Source of the DNA: Gallionellales bacterium GWA2_60_18
Lineage (GTDB): Bacteria > Pseudomonadota > Gammaproteobacteria > Burkholderiales > Gallionellaceae
Assembly (NCBI GenBank): GCA_001801105.1
Contig: MGWS01000018.1
Coordinates: 140,330-204,329, forward strand
DNA length: 64,000 nt
Reading direction: 5' to 3'
Positions 1-7,895 of the stretch are shown here, in pieces. The notes under the pieces were generated by a model. The model saw only the letters and a list, made by a program, of their open reading frames with translations. It searched no databases and had not been told where the DNA came from. The position numbers and the translations under genes are program-made. Each line of letters starts with the position of its first letter. Within the stretch, counting starts at the first letter, position 1.

Positions 1-1025
1 TTGTTCATCGCCTTGCTGCGCGCTTCCGCCGGCGCAACCTGGCCGTTCTTCACCAGATTGACCAGACACTGGTCCAGCGTCTGCATCCCGAGGTTCTGGC
101 CGGTCTGGATGGCGGAATACATCTGCGGCACCTTGGCCTCGCGGATCAGGTTGCGGATCGCCGGGGTGCAGATCATGATCTCGTGTGCCGCGACGCGGCC
201 GGCGCCGTCCTTGGTCTTGAGCAGCGCCTGCGAGATCACCGCGCGCAGCGATTCGGACAGCATCGCGCGCACCATCTCCTTTTCGTCGGCGGGGAACACG
301 TCGATGATACGGTCGATGGTCTTGGCCGCCGAGCTGGTGTGCAGCGTGCCGAACACCAGGTGGCCGGTTTCTGCCGCAGACATTGCCAGGCGGATAGTTT
401 CCAGATCGCGCATCTCACCGACCAGGATGATGTCCGGATCTTCGCGCAGTGCCGAGCGCAGGGCGTTCTGGAAGGACAGCGTATCGCGCCCGACTTCGCG
501 CTGGTTGATCAGGCATTTCTTGCTCTCGTGCACGAATTCGATCGGGTCTTCCACCGTCAGGATGTGGCCCATCTCGTGCTCGTTGCGGTGATTGACCATC
601 GCCGCCAGCGTGGTGGATTTGCCGGAGCCGGTCGGCCCGGTCACCAGCACCATGCCGCGCGGATAATCGGAAATCGTTTCGAAACTCTTCGGCGCTTTCA
701 GTTCTTCCAGCGACAATATCTTGGAAGGAATGGTGCGCATCACTGCAGCCGCGCCGCGGTTCTGGATGAAGGCGTTCACGCGAAAGCGCGCCAGCCCGGG
801 CACCTCGAAGGAAAAATCGACTTCCTTGTTCTCTTCGTAGAACTTGCGCTGCTGGTCGTTCATGATGTCGTACACCAGCGCATGCACATCCTTGTGTTCC
901 ATGGCTGGCAGGTTGATGCGGCGCATATCGCCATGCACACGGATCATCGGCGGCAGGCCGGCGGAAAGATGCAGGTCGGAGGCTTTGTTCTTGACGCCGA
1001 AGGCAAGCAGCTCAGTGATATCCAT
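1..1025 (-). CDS. pilT: Twitching motility ATPase PilT (3' end cut by window edge)
   Basis: Hexameric cytoplasmic ATPase that retracts type IV pili. The reading frame starts at 1025 (ATG, with GGGGAAG upstream) and runs off the window after 341 residues, close to the usual length of about 345, so only a few C-terminal residues are missing. Walker A GPTGSGKST lies at residues 130-138. It is followed by the HILTVEDPIE region, the Walker B region (DIILVGEMRD) and the PilT-specific AIRNLIRE motif near the C-terminus, which separates it from the assembly ATPase PilB. It is divergent from yggS with a 57-bp spacer, the usual proteobacterial arrangement. A pilU often follows pilT, but it would lie outside the window. 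Confidence 0.96.
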   Translation of the reverse strand, partial: MDITELLAFGVKNKASDLHLSAGLPPMIRVHGDMRRINLPAMEHKDVHALVYDIMNDQQRKFYEENKEVDFSFEVPGLARFRVNAFIQNRGAAAVMRTIPSKILSLEELKAPKSFETISDYPRGMVLVTGPTGSGKSTTLAAMVNHRNEHEMGHILTVEDPIEFVHESKKCLINQREVGRDTLSFQNALRSALREDPDIILVGEMRDLETIRLAMSAAETGHLVFGTLHTSSAAKTIDRIIDVFPADEKEMVRAMLSESLRAVISQALLKTKDGAGRVAAHEIMICTPAIRNLIREAKVPQMYSAIQTGQNLGMQTLDQCLVNLVKNGQVAPAEARSKAMN

Positions 1026-1082
1026 TATAATCTTCCCCGTTCGATGACACGGCCGGCGGCCGCAGAGACAGTGCGCGGGATT

Positions 1083-1781
1083 ATGACAACAATCGCTTCC
1101 AACTTGCAAGCTGTGCGCGCCGCGATGGATGACGCCGCGCGTGCTGCCGGACGGCAGCCGGAAGCGGTCGCGCTGCTCGCGGTGAGCAAGACCTTTCCGG
1201 CAGAAGCGGTGCGCGCAGCGTATCGGGCGGGGCAGACGCGCTTCGGCGAGAGCTATGTGCAGGAGGCGCTGGCAAAGCTCGCCGCGCTGCGCGACCTGCC
1301 GCTCGAATGGCACTACATCGGCCCGATCCAGAGCAACAAGACGCGCGCCATCGCGGAGAACTTCGCCTGGGTGCACGGGGTAGACCGGCTGAAGATCGCC
1401 GAACGCCTGTCCGCGCAGCGGCCGCCGCAACTGCCGCCGTTGCAACTGTGCATCGAGGTCAACATCAGCGGCGAGGCCAGCAAGGGCGGCGTGGCACCGG
1501 ACGAGGCCGTCGTGCTGGCGCAGGCCATCGCCGCGCTGCCCAACCTAAAGCTGCGCGGCCTGATGACGATCCCCGCGCCGTGCGACAATGCCGCCGGGCA
1601 ACGCGCCGCTTTCGCGCGGCTGCGCGAACTTTACGAACGATTGAACCGGCAGGGACTGCGGCTCGACACCCTGTCGATGGGCATGTCGCACGACTTCCCC
1701 GCCGCCATCGCCGAGGGCGCGACCATCGTGCGCGTCGGCACGGCGATCTTTGGCGCAAGAGATTACGGAGAAAAGACATGA
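1083..1781 (+). CDS. yggS: YggS family PLP-binding homeostasis protein
   Basis: A 232-residue single-domain fold-type III PLP-binding protein (alanine-racemase-like barrel) involved in pyridoxal phosphate and amino acid homeostasis, with no established catalytic activity. The PLP lysine is in LLAVSKTFP near residue 36, and GESYVQEA, HYIGPIQSNK and MGMSHDF are family signatures. The frame is open for 300 codons upstream, but the upstream part is antisense to pilT. The ATG at 1083 gives the normal family length and N-terminus. The stop overlaps the proC start (ATGA), so this is the first gene of a yggS-proC-yggT-yggU operon. Confidence 0.95.
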   Translation: MTTIASNLQAVRAAMDDAARAAGRQPEAVALLAVSKTFPAEAVRAAYRAGQTRFGESYVQEALAKLAALRDLPLEWHYIGPIQSNKTRAIAENFAWVHGVDRLKIAERLSAQRPPQLPPLQLCIEVNISGEASKGGVAPDEAVVLAQAIAALPNLKLRGLMTIPAPCDNAAGQRAAFARLRELYERLNRQGLRLDTLSMGMSHDFPAAIAEGATIVRVGTAIFGARDYGEKT

Positions 1782-2590
1782 ACATTTGCTTCATCGGTGG
1801 CGGCAACATGGCCAATGCGCTCATCGGCGGCATGCTCGGCAAGGGCTTCGCCGCGGCGCAGGTCAGCGTGGCGGAGATCGACGCGGGCAACCGCGCCGCG
1901 CTCGCGGACAAGTTCGGCGTGCGCGCCGTCGCGGGCATCGCCGCGGCCATGGAAGGCAGCGACATCGTCCTGCTCGCGGTCAAGCCGCAGCAGTTGCGCG
2001 AGGTCGCACAGCAGCTTGCGCCGCTGCTGAATGGCCAACTGCTGCTCTCCATCGCCGCAGGTATCCGCACCGCCGACTTGGCGCGCTGGTCCGGCAGCGC
2101 GAACATCGTGCGCGCCATGCCTAACACCCCGGCGCTGGTGCAGAGCGGCATGACCGGCCTGTATGCCATGCCGGCGGTGAGTGCCGCGCAGCGCGCGCAG
2201 GCGCAGGACATCCTTGCGGCGGTGGGCGAGACCCTGTGGCTGGACGACGAAGCAATGCTGGATGCCGTGACCGCCATTTCCGGCAGCGGCCCGGCCTATG
2301 TATTCTATTTCATCGAGGCGCTGCAACAGGCGGCGCGCGAACTCGGTTTCGACGACGCTGCCGCGCGCCGCCTGAGCCTCGCCACCTTCCTCGGCGCCAG
2401 CAAACTCGCCGCGTCGAGCGACGAAGACGCCAGCGTGCTGCGCGCCCGCGTCACCTCGAAGAACGGCACCACCGAACGCGCCCTGCTGAGCATGGCCGCC
2501 AACCATGTCGCCGGCCACATCGTGCAGGCGGCACAGGCGGCGGCACAACGCGCGCAGGAGATGGGCGACGAACTGGGAGCACAATCATGA
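1778..2590 (+). CDS. proC: Pyrroline-5-carboxylate reductase
   Basis: Catalyses the last step of proline synthesis, reducing 1-pyrroline-5-carboxylate with NAD(P)H in the cytoplasm. The 270-residue protein has the N-terminal Rossmann motif (IGGGNMANALIGG), the MPNTPALV segment and the C-terminal substrate-binding signature ISGSGPAYVF. Length is typical. The ATG at 1778 overlaps the yggS stop and the proC stop overlaps the next start, so translation is probably coupled throughout the operon. The longer open frame beginning at 1307 is a shadow inside yggS. Confidence 0.96.
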   Translation: MNICFIGGGNMANALIGGMLGKGFAAAQVSVAEIDAGNRAALADKFGVRAVAGIAAAMEGSDIVLLAVKPQQLREVAQQLAPLLNGQLLLSIAAGIRTADLARWSGSANIVRAMPNTPALVQSGMTGLYAMPAVSAAQRAQAQDILAAVGETLWLDDEAMLDAVTAISGSGPAYVFYFIEALQQAARELGFDDAAARRLSLATFLGASKLAASSDEDASVLRARVTSKNGTTERALLSMAANHVAGHIVQAAQAAAQRAQEMGDELGAQS

Positions 2591-3153
2591 TGGGCGAAGC
2601 CGCGGTATTCCTGCTCGACGCACTGCTGCAACCGTTCGCGGCGATCCTGCTGTTCCGCTTTCACGCCGTGTGGCTGCGCGTGCCGATGCGCAACCCCATC
2701 GGCGAATTCATCATGGCGATCACCGACTTCCTGGTGCTGCCGCTGCGCCGCCGCCTCCCTTCGTTCGCCGGGCTGGATAGCGCGACGCTGCTGCTCGCGC
2801 TGCTGGCCGAACTGCTCTACCTGACTGGTCTGTTCCTCGCGCAGGCTGACGTTCCGCAAGGCTTCCCGCTGGTCGGGCTGTTGGCGCTGGCGCTGGTCAA
2901 GCTGCTCAAGATCAGCGTCTACCTGCTGATGGGCGCGGTGATCGTCCAGGCCATCCTGTCCTGGGTGAATCCCCACACCCCGGTCGCACCGCTGCTCAAT
3001 GCCGTGAGCTCCCCCTTCCTCATGCCGCTGCGCCGCATCGTGCCGCTGTTCGGCAATGTCGATCTGTCGCCGCTGCTGCTGCTCATCGCCTGCCAGCTCA
3101 TCGTGATCGCGCCCATCGGCATGCTGGAGCGCATGACATTCGTGCTGTTCTGA
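2587..3153 (+). CDS. yggT: YggT family membrane protein
   Basis: A 188-residue integral membrane protein made of two YggT repeats, each a pair of hydrophobic helices ending in a short amphipathic segment; NPIGEFIMAITDFLVLPLRR and VSSPFLMPLRRI are the two matching repeat ends. The family is linked genetically to proC and yggS and has been implicated in osmotic tolerance and membrane organisation, but its molecular role is not settled. Start: ATG at 2587 overlaps the proC stop; a second ATG follows immediately at 2590. It ends 1 bp before the next gene. Confidence 0.9.
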   Translation: MMGEAAVFLLDALLQPFAAILLFRFHAVWLRVPMRNPIGEFIMAITDFLVLPLRRRLPSFAGLDSATLLLALLAELLYLTGLFLAQADVPQGFPLVGLLALALVKLLKISVYLLMGAVIVQAILSWVNPHTPVAPLLNAVSSPFLMPLRRIVPLFGNVDLSPLLLLIACQLIVIAPIGMLERMTFVLF

Positions 3154-3154
3154 C

Positions 3155-3442
3155 ATGGCGGACTGGTTCCGCCGCAATGGCGAGATCGTCACGCTGACGC
3201 TGCACGTCCAGCCGGGCGCGAAGAAGAGCGAGATCACCGGGCTGCACGGCGAAGCCCTCAAGATCCGCCTCGCCGCACCACCCGTCGAAGGCCGCGCCAA
3301 CGAAGCGTTGCTGAGATTCATCGCGGGATTGTTCGGCGTGCCGCTACGCCAGGTGGAACTGAAACAGGGCGGCCAATCGCGCCACAAGGTCGTGGCGATA
3401 ACGGGAAGCGCAGTCGAGCCGGAAAGTCTGCTGGGTGTTTGA
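3155..3442 (+). CDS. yggU: DUF167/YggU family protein
   Basis: A 95-residue small alpha/beta protein of the DUF167 (YggU) family, with the conserved LTLHVQPGAKKSEITG opening and the APPVEGRANEAL core. No biochemical function is established. It closes the yggS-proC-yggT operon with a 1-bp gap after yggT, the same order as in many proteobacteria. Downstream the composition changes, and this stop marks the left edge of the accessory pocket. Confidence 0.93.
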   Translation: MADWFRRNGEIVTLTLHVQPGAKKSEITGLHGEALKIRLAAPPVEGRANEALLRFIAGLFGVPLRQVELKQGGQSRHKVVAITGSAVEPESLLGV

Positions 3443-3522
3443 CGGGCGGCGGGGTACGCTGCGAACGGAGCATTAACAGATTCGGCAACTACCCGCAGCA
3501 GCCCCTCATGCTTGTTAACTAC

Positions 3523-3702
3523 CTATTTGATGATGCAGTGTTTCGCATAATCGGTCGTCTCATTGAAACTCCAGTCGCCCTTGGGTTTTTCCTTCAGGTC
3601 AGCGCACCATTCGTCGCTACCCACTTCCGGCGCACAGCCCCCGAGCGACAAAGCCAGCAGGGCAGCCAGGGAGAGCATAACGAAGCGTGTGGTTGTATTC
3701 AT
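3523..3702 (-). CDS. Small DUF3012-type lipoprotein
   Basis: A 59-residue protein found by reading the minus strand directly. It starts with ATG at 3702, preceded by AAGGA at a good distance, and ends with TAG at 3523. A hydrophobic signal segment (MLSLAALLALSLGGC) leads to a lipobox cysteine at residue 23. The mature part, with PEVGSDEWCADLKEKPKGDW and a C-terminal TDYAKHCI, matches my recollection of the DUF3012 family of tiny lipoproteins. Two further cysteines (33 and 56) could pair. Function is unknown; probably anchored in the outer membrane. Confidence 0.85.
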   Translation of the reverse strand: MNTTTRFVMLSLAALLALSLGGCAPEVGSDEWCADLKEKPKGDWSFNETTDYAKHCIIK

Positions 3703-3714
3703 GGAGAGTCCTTT

Positions 3715-3948
3715 TTAAGCGGTTACAAGGATGGATTTAAGGGAACCATCATATCTGCTAACGACCCCGAGCGATAACTCAATCAATGTACCTTGATAGG
3801 CTGGTTCTCGGCCATAGCTGTCATTTTCAACATATGGTTGATATGGCTGCTTTACACAAAATTCCGGACGCCCCCTCTTTAGGATTTGGTTACCCATTTC
3901 GTCGGAGACTGCATTTATAGTCTTATGCCCGCCTGGCTCGAACTGCAT
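3715..3948 (-). CDS. Possible small protein downstream of the RloC-like ATPase
   Basis: An uncertain 77-residue frame on the same strand as the large ATPase, starting inside its last codons (ATG at 3948, overlapping the ATPase 3' end by about 26 bases) and ending 12 bases before the DUF3012 gene start. The peptide has a balanced, non-repetitive composition (PEFCVKQPYQPYVENDSYGR) unlike the arginine-rich shadows elsewhere. I recognise no family and the start has no well-spaced ribosome-binding site. It could be a coupled partner of the ATPase or just a chance frame. Confidence 0.3.
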   Translation of the reverse strand: MQFEPGGHKTINAVSDEMGNQILKRGRPEFCVKQPYQPYVENDSYGREPAYQGTLIELSLGVVSRYDGSLKSILVTA

Positions 3949-6532
3949 CTTTCCGTTTTTCAACAATTTTCCGCCATGCTTCAAGAGCATTGATGTCAGC
4001 AAGCAACTCATCAGGGTGAGGTGTAGGCAAAAGGGCTCCCAAGGCTGGGTCGTGAGCAAATTTCGAGCTCTTAGTCATGCCAGCATCAATTGCTTTATAG
4101 TCGGTGTCATCCACTTCGACATAACTTAGTTTCTGGGTTGATACTCCCTCACCGAATCGGGTGACAGCACCTTGGAATAGCACCTCTTCAACACCACGCT
4201 CCCAAGCAAGCCTTAAATGGTAGTAAGTATCCCGCGTTAGCTTCTTAGCCTCTTCAGCATCACCAGTTGTGTGAGCATTGGCAGCTGCCGCATGCATTTG
4301 CCGCAAGGAGGTGACGCGCTTTGAGGTTGACATCGCATCAAAAGGCAAACGATCATTTTGCACACCAAATCCAATAGGTGCCTTGCGAATACATTGGGGC
4401 AACAGGTCGAGTCCCGCAGCCTCGGCTTCCTGCTGGAGGATGCACAGGAAGTATATGTCATGGGTTAGGACAATCACCTGACGAATTTTCGCCTCCTCAG
4501 CTAAGCGCTTTGCAACATGCCAACGGCGGTGATGATCGAGGGAGGAAACCGGGTCGTCGAAGACAACACCACCGCGCCCTTTGCCGAGATTGACTTCGGC
4601 CAGGAACGACGCGATAGCAATGGCGCGCTGCTCCCCTTCACTCAGGATGTCTTTAGCTGCCGCATTCCCCTGAACCTCCAGCACCAATTTATATCGCGTC
4701 TTTCCACCAGGAGATTCCGGCTTCATCATCACTTTTAGCTCATGAACATTGAGTTTTGTGAGCTCGCTGTTCAGGGCGTCTGCGACTTCTTGTGTTGCCA
4801 TGGTCTTGGAAAGCTCAGTGGACTTCCGGGAAATTGCGGTTGTGACTGCCGCATCCGAACAGGCCTTGAGCTTGTCGAGCAAAACATACTTGGCAATAGC
4901 TTCTAATGCAGCATTTTTTATATCGACGAGTTTTAGCCGTGCGTCCAGTTCGGCTTTTTCTGTGACCAAGGCTGCCTTGGCCTTATCATCCATAGAGTCT
5001 TCGAGAACCTTCGCCTCAGCGAGAAGCTGGTTCTTCGCAACCTCCAATGCCCCACGGGGATCCTCCGGCAACGAAGGAATGGCATTCCAGTCACTTCCAG
5101 GCTTAGATGCTTCAAGGATTGCCTGTCGCCTATTTAGCAAGGCCATTTGGAGGTTTGCGCTGTCGTCTGCCAATTTTTGGCTAACTCCCACAAGCTCAGC
5201 AGCTAATGTTTCATCAATCAGAATATCGAGCGAGGCGTTCTCGATGACACGATAGGCATCCACTGCCAGCTTTCGAGCGGCCTTGTCGGCTTTCTCAGCG
5301 GCTTGCTGGTAAAACTCTTCAAACGCTTCGAGCTTTGCCACCCCATCTTGTTCAAGAGTTTTCTGACACAGTGGACAAGCCGATTCCGGCCCCAGATGAG
5401 GGAAAGTTTTCCCAGGGTGGGACTCCAAGGAGTATGTGCGGGCAGCATCAAAAAGCACCTTCCATACTTCGCCACCAGTGCCGGGCAAAAGGCCCGGGGT
5501 TTCCATAAATTTCTGCCCTGCAAGAATAGCTGCTTGCTTGGCGATGGCTGATTTCTCAATAAGAGATTTGAGATCGGCAACCTTGGCATTACTAACAAAT
5601 TCGGTGGCCGTGCCAATGCGAGTGGCAAGGCTTGAAAACCGTGTTGCCCGGAGCTTTAAGACTTGTGCCTTTTGCTTTGGGTCAGTCTCGGTCAATGCTT
5701 TGTTGATGGCATCAATTCGTTCTTGGTCGGCCCCAGTCCAATTAGTCAGTGCCTCAACATCAGCCGGTTTTGTTTTGGATGACAAGGCGACTAAAAGATG
5801 GCCCACTTGAGTTTGCGACTTGCTCAATGTAGCGAAGAGATCGGTGTTTGGTTTATTGCTTGCGAGCTCCTTTGCCGCCATTTCTTTCAACTTCACACAA
5901 ACACCAACGAGCCCTTCTAGGATATCAAGGCCGTATGGCACATAAGCAAAATCGCCCTGGTTATCCACATAAGCTCTAGCACAATGAGAATCGAAAATAG
6001 CAATTGAGGAAAGCTGCTCAGGAGCTACTTTCCCGGACGTCCATTCAACATCCATAGCCACACCATCAACGACGATTTCAAACGCAGCTTGTGGCAGGCC
6101 TACTGTGCCAGGTTCTTTGTGAGCATTAGGGTGTATGGGTTCACGTTGGTCACGGGCGCGACATGCCTTTTTGAACACCCTCGAATAACCAGATTTACCA
6201 GAGCCATTTTCTCCATAGATGACGCTTAAGCCAGTCTGATTGATTGGTAAACGCTGCCCTTCAGCCAACGCATTTACGTTGCGCAGATTTTTAATTGCGG
6301 TGAGTTGCACCAGCCGGTCTGGAGCCTGAGGAGCAGCTACCAGTTCGGCCGCAAGTTTGGTTGGGGTTCGGACCTTGGGGTCAGGAATCCCATGTAAAGA
6401 CTTGAGAAGGGCATACAGATCTTCGAAATCCTGAGCGGAGAGCGCCGGTCTCACATAAAGCCTGGCGATGGCATCTTGTTGCCACGCGGGAAGAGTTTGA
6501 GACCACTTCAAAATCTCTTGCAGAATCGACAT
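3923..6532 (-). CDS. RloC/PrrC-like ABC ATPase, candidate anticodon nuclease
   Basis: An 869-residue ABC/Rad50-type ATPase (AAA_13-like). Residues 107-115 are the Walker A GENGSGKSG; a long central coiled-coil region carries CPLC at 386-389, a zinc-hook-like CxxC; the ABC signature LSEGEQ is at 630-635, Walker B GVVFDDPVSSLD at 655-666 and the H-loop THD at 690-692. Past the ATPase core, R774-x3-E778 and a later H827 match the Arg-x3-Glu...His arrangement reported for the PrrC/RloC anticodon nuclease triad. Known RloC proteins combine these parts and act as phage-responsive tRNA nucleases. The start at 6532 follows GGGAGGATG. The gene stands alone, without a restriction-modification locus, and its base composition is clearly lower in GC than its neighbours, suggesting transfer. 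ATPase assignment is firm; nuclease function is inference. Confidence 0.75.
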   Translation of the reverse strand: MSILQEILKWSQTLPAWQQDAIARLYVRPALSAQDFEDLYALLKSLHGIPDPKVRTPTKLAAELVAAPQAPDRLVQLTAIKNLRNVNALAEGQRLPINQTGLSVIYGENGSGKSGYSRVFKKACRARDQREPIHPNAHKEPGTVGLPQAAFEIVVDGVAMDVEWTSGKVAPEQLSSIAIFDSHCARAYVDNQGDFAYVPYGLDILEGLVGVCVKLKEMAAKELASNKPNTDLFATLSKSQTQVGHLLVALSSKTKPADVEALTNWTGADQERIDAINKALTETDPKQKAQVLKLRATRFSSLATRIGTATEFVSNAKVADLKSLIEKSAIAKQAAILAGQKFMETPGLLPGTGGEVWKVLFDAARTYSLESHPGKTFPHLGPESACPLCQKTLEQDGVAKLEAFEEFYQQAAEKADKAARKLAVDAYRVIENASLDILIDETLAAELVGVSQKLADDSANLQMALLNRRQAILEASKPGSDWNAIPSLPEDPRGALEVAKNQLLAEAKVLEDSMDDKAKAALVTEKAELDARLKLVDIKNAALEAIAKYVLLDKLKACSDAAVTTAISRKSTELSKTMATQEVADALNSELTKLNVHELKVMMKPESPGGKTRYKLVLEVQGNAAAKDILSEGEQRAIAIASFLAEVNLGKGRGGVVFDDPVSSLDHHRRWHVAKRLAEEAKIRQVIVLTHDIYFLCILQQEAEAAGLDLLPQCIRKAPIGFGVQNDRLPFDAMSTSKRVTSLRQMHAAAANAHTTGDAEEAKKLTRDTYYHLRLAWERGVEEVLFQGAVTRFGEGVSTQKLSYVEVDDTDYKAIDAGMTKSSKFAHDPALGALLPTPHPDELLADINALEAWRKIVEKRKDAVRARRA

Positions 6533-6595
6533 CAGACATCCTCCCGTTTATTTGTTAAGCGGCTTGATATGAACCAATTTTTTTATAATAGCAGT

Positions 6596-6612
6596 TCACA
6601 CAATTCGTGTGA
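6596..6612. promoter_or_regulatory. Perfect palindrome upstream of the RloC-like gene (candidate operator)
   Basis: The sequence TCACACAATTCGTGTGA has two 6-bp perfect inverted arms around a 5-bp centre, about 65 bp upstream of the ATPase start. It lies next to an AT-rich stretch that could hold the -10 element (TATTAT/TATAAA on the minus strand). The position and symmetry fit a dimeric repressor site. No regulator is proven; the winged-helix gene just upstream is a candidate. Confidence 0.4.
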
Positions 6613-6826
6613 GGTTTTGCCGGCATATTCGATATAGATGAAAAATCTGACAAGGACTAATTGAGGCAAACATGGCGCACGCAAAACAACAAGGCACTCG
6701 TGAGGAAGGAGTGTCTGAAATTTTTGTAATGAGGTCGTTGTCACCAAATATTTCAACGTCTGCTATGGCCGAATTCCGGGCGGTTAAAGCAATCCTACTG
6801 ACGGTCTGTTGCTGGCAAGAGCGGCA

Positions 6827-7081
6827 CTACGACAACTTCAACTGCGCCTTTGATTTCCTGCCCGGCGATGCCGGAGGGGTGTATCCGGCGATCCTGTAGA
6901 TCGTCACCTCGACCTTCTTGCCGGTGTTGAACCTGATCGAATGGCACACCACCACTTCGCATTTGGCGGCGAGTTCGGCCAACTGTGCACGCACTTTGGC
7001 CAGCGGGATGCCGGTGGCTCCGGCGATGTCCGTGTCCAGCCGCTCGCCGTGCTTTTTCAGGTATTGAAGAATCTCGTTCAT
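6827..7081 (-). CDS. Small winged-helix DNA-binding protein
   Basis: An 84-residue protein starting at the ATG at 7081 (GGTGA just upstream). An upstream ATG at 7159 would add 26 residues that do not look protein-like. The first 60 residues, MNEILQYLKKHGERLDTDI onward, have the shape of a helix-turn-helix/winged-helix domain: a helix, a stretch about differential use of a GxPLAKVRAQLAEL recognition helix, then a beta-wing (EVVVCHSIRF...VTIYRIAGY). The tail is basic. Probably a small transcription factor. It sits between the RloC-like gene and a repeat element and may regulate either neighbour. Confidence 0.6.
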   Translation of the reverse strand: MNEILQYLKKHGERLDTDIAGATGIPLAKVRAQLAELAAKCEVVVCHSIRFNTGKKVEVTIYRIAGYTPPASPGRKSKAQLKLS

Positions 7082-7191
7082 GGGTTCACCGCGCCGCAGC
7101 CGATATGGCTGCCCCGTCACTTTACGCCTATCCTGCGCGCATGGGGCGTTTTGATGCATTTTGCTTCATGCCGCGAATGCAGACGCCTGAA

Positions 7192-7377
7192 TCAACCTAA
7201 AAACCGCAGTTGAAACTTGTAGGAGCGCCGGAAGGCGCGATCAGGACATTTATCGCGGCTTCCGCCGCTCCTACATGTGGTTCACCCAAAAGGTGGGTTG
7301 CGCCAAAAATGCAAGAGTCAATCGCCACGTCGGACCGCATGAAAATACAAACGGTCAACTGCGGTTTTCAGGATCAA
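7192..7377. repeat. Inverted-repeat-bounded element, copy 1 (contains a REP-like palindrome)
   Basis: The left end (7192-7213) and the reverse complement of the right end (7355-7377) share CCT(a/g)AAAACCGCAGTTGA. The interior holds a REP-like palindrome and no open frame. The same terminal sequences, with a T for C change in both arms, bound a second copy at 53778-54021. The layout resembles a miniature mobile element. The right end reaches the 3' end of the YajD-like gene, whose last two codons lie inside it. Confidence 0.65.
7219..7274. repeat. REP-like palindrome
   Basis: Arms of 23 bases, beginning GTAGGAGCG and ending CGCTCCTAC, pair perfectly except for two symmetrical mismatches (C-C and G-G), around a 10-base loop. 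GTAGGAGCG-type palindromes are a widespread class of repetitive extragenic elements in proteobacteria. Nested inside the larger inverted-repeat element. Confidence 0.7.
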
Positions 7378-7745
7378 TCCGGTTTTTTCTGCAGCAGGGA
7401 TTGCAGGCCGGCGAAGGGGTTGTGCGTCGCCGCTGCCTGCTCTTCAGGCTTTCTGCCGCGCACCACCTCGTCCAGGACGCGCGAGTGTTCGTTGTCGTGG
7501 CAGTACAGGCAGAGCAGTTCCCAGTTGCTGCCGTCCGCCGGATTGTTGTCGTGGTTGTGGTCTTTGTGATGCACCGTCAGTTCGCGCAGGCGTTCCCCGG
7601 AAAACTCGCGGCCGCACCGACCGCATATCCACGGGAACAGCTTGAGCGCGCGCTCGCGGTAACCGGCTTCGCGCGATTCGCGTTGCTTGCGGGCTTCGGC
7701 GATGACACGGTCGAGTCGCGCGTGATCGGGTGTATGTCTGCTCAT
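7374..7745 (-). CDS. yajD: YajD-like HNH nuclease family protein
   Basis: A 123-residue small HNH-domain protein resembling YajD (115 residues in E. coli). It has a zinc-binding CGRCGREF pair, then the HNH core HHKDHNHDNNPADGSNW and the second pair CLYCHDNEHSR. ATG at 7745 gives the family N-terminus (MSRHTPDHARLDRVI); the frame is open further upstream but that part is not conserved-looking. Natural substrate and role of YajD are unknown; a nicking or DNA-cleaving activity is only inferred from the fold. It lies downstream of the carbonic anhydrase gene and is separated from it by a strong hairpin. Confidence 0.85.
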   Translation of the reverse strand: MSRHTPDHARLDRVIAEARKQRESREAGYRERALKLFPWICGRCGREFSGERLRELTVHHKDHNHDNNPADGSNWELLCLYCHDNEHSRVLDEVVRGRKPEEQAAATHNPFAGLQSLLQKKPD

Positions 7746-7895
7746 GACGGTGGGTCGGTGGCGATCGCGGCAGCGGCATTCGGTATTGAAAGTGCGTCCA
7801 TGATAGCCGGCTACAAGCAGCAAAGGGAAACGCCTGATGCGGCGGGAGAGATATCGGGGAGGCCAAAGACGCGCGACAGCACGTCCCGCAGATAG

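Noticed and set aside
3439..3777. A 112-residue plus-strand frame after yggU
   Set aside because: It is antisense to the DUF3012-type lipoprotein gene, which has a lipobox and a ribosome-binding site and explains the region better.
6672..6899. A 75-residue plus-strand frame next to the RloC-like gene
   Set aside because: No ribosome-binding site of note, no recognisable family, and its end overlaps the 3' end of the better-supported winged-helix gene.
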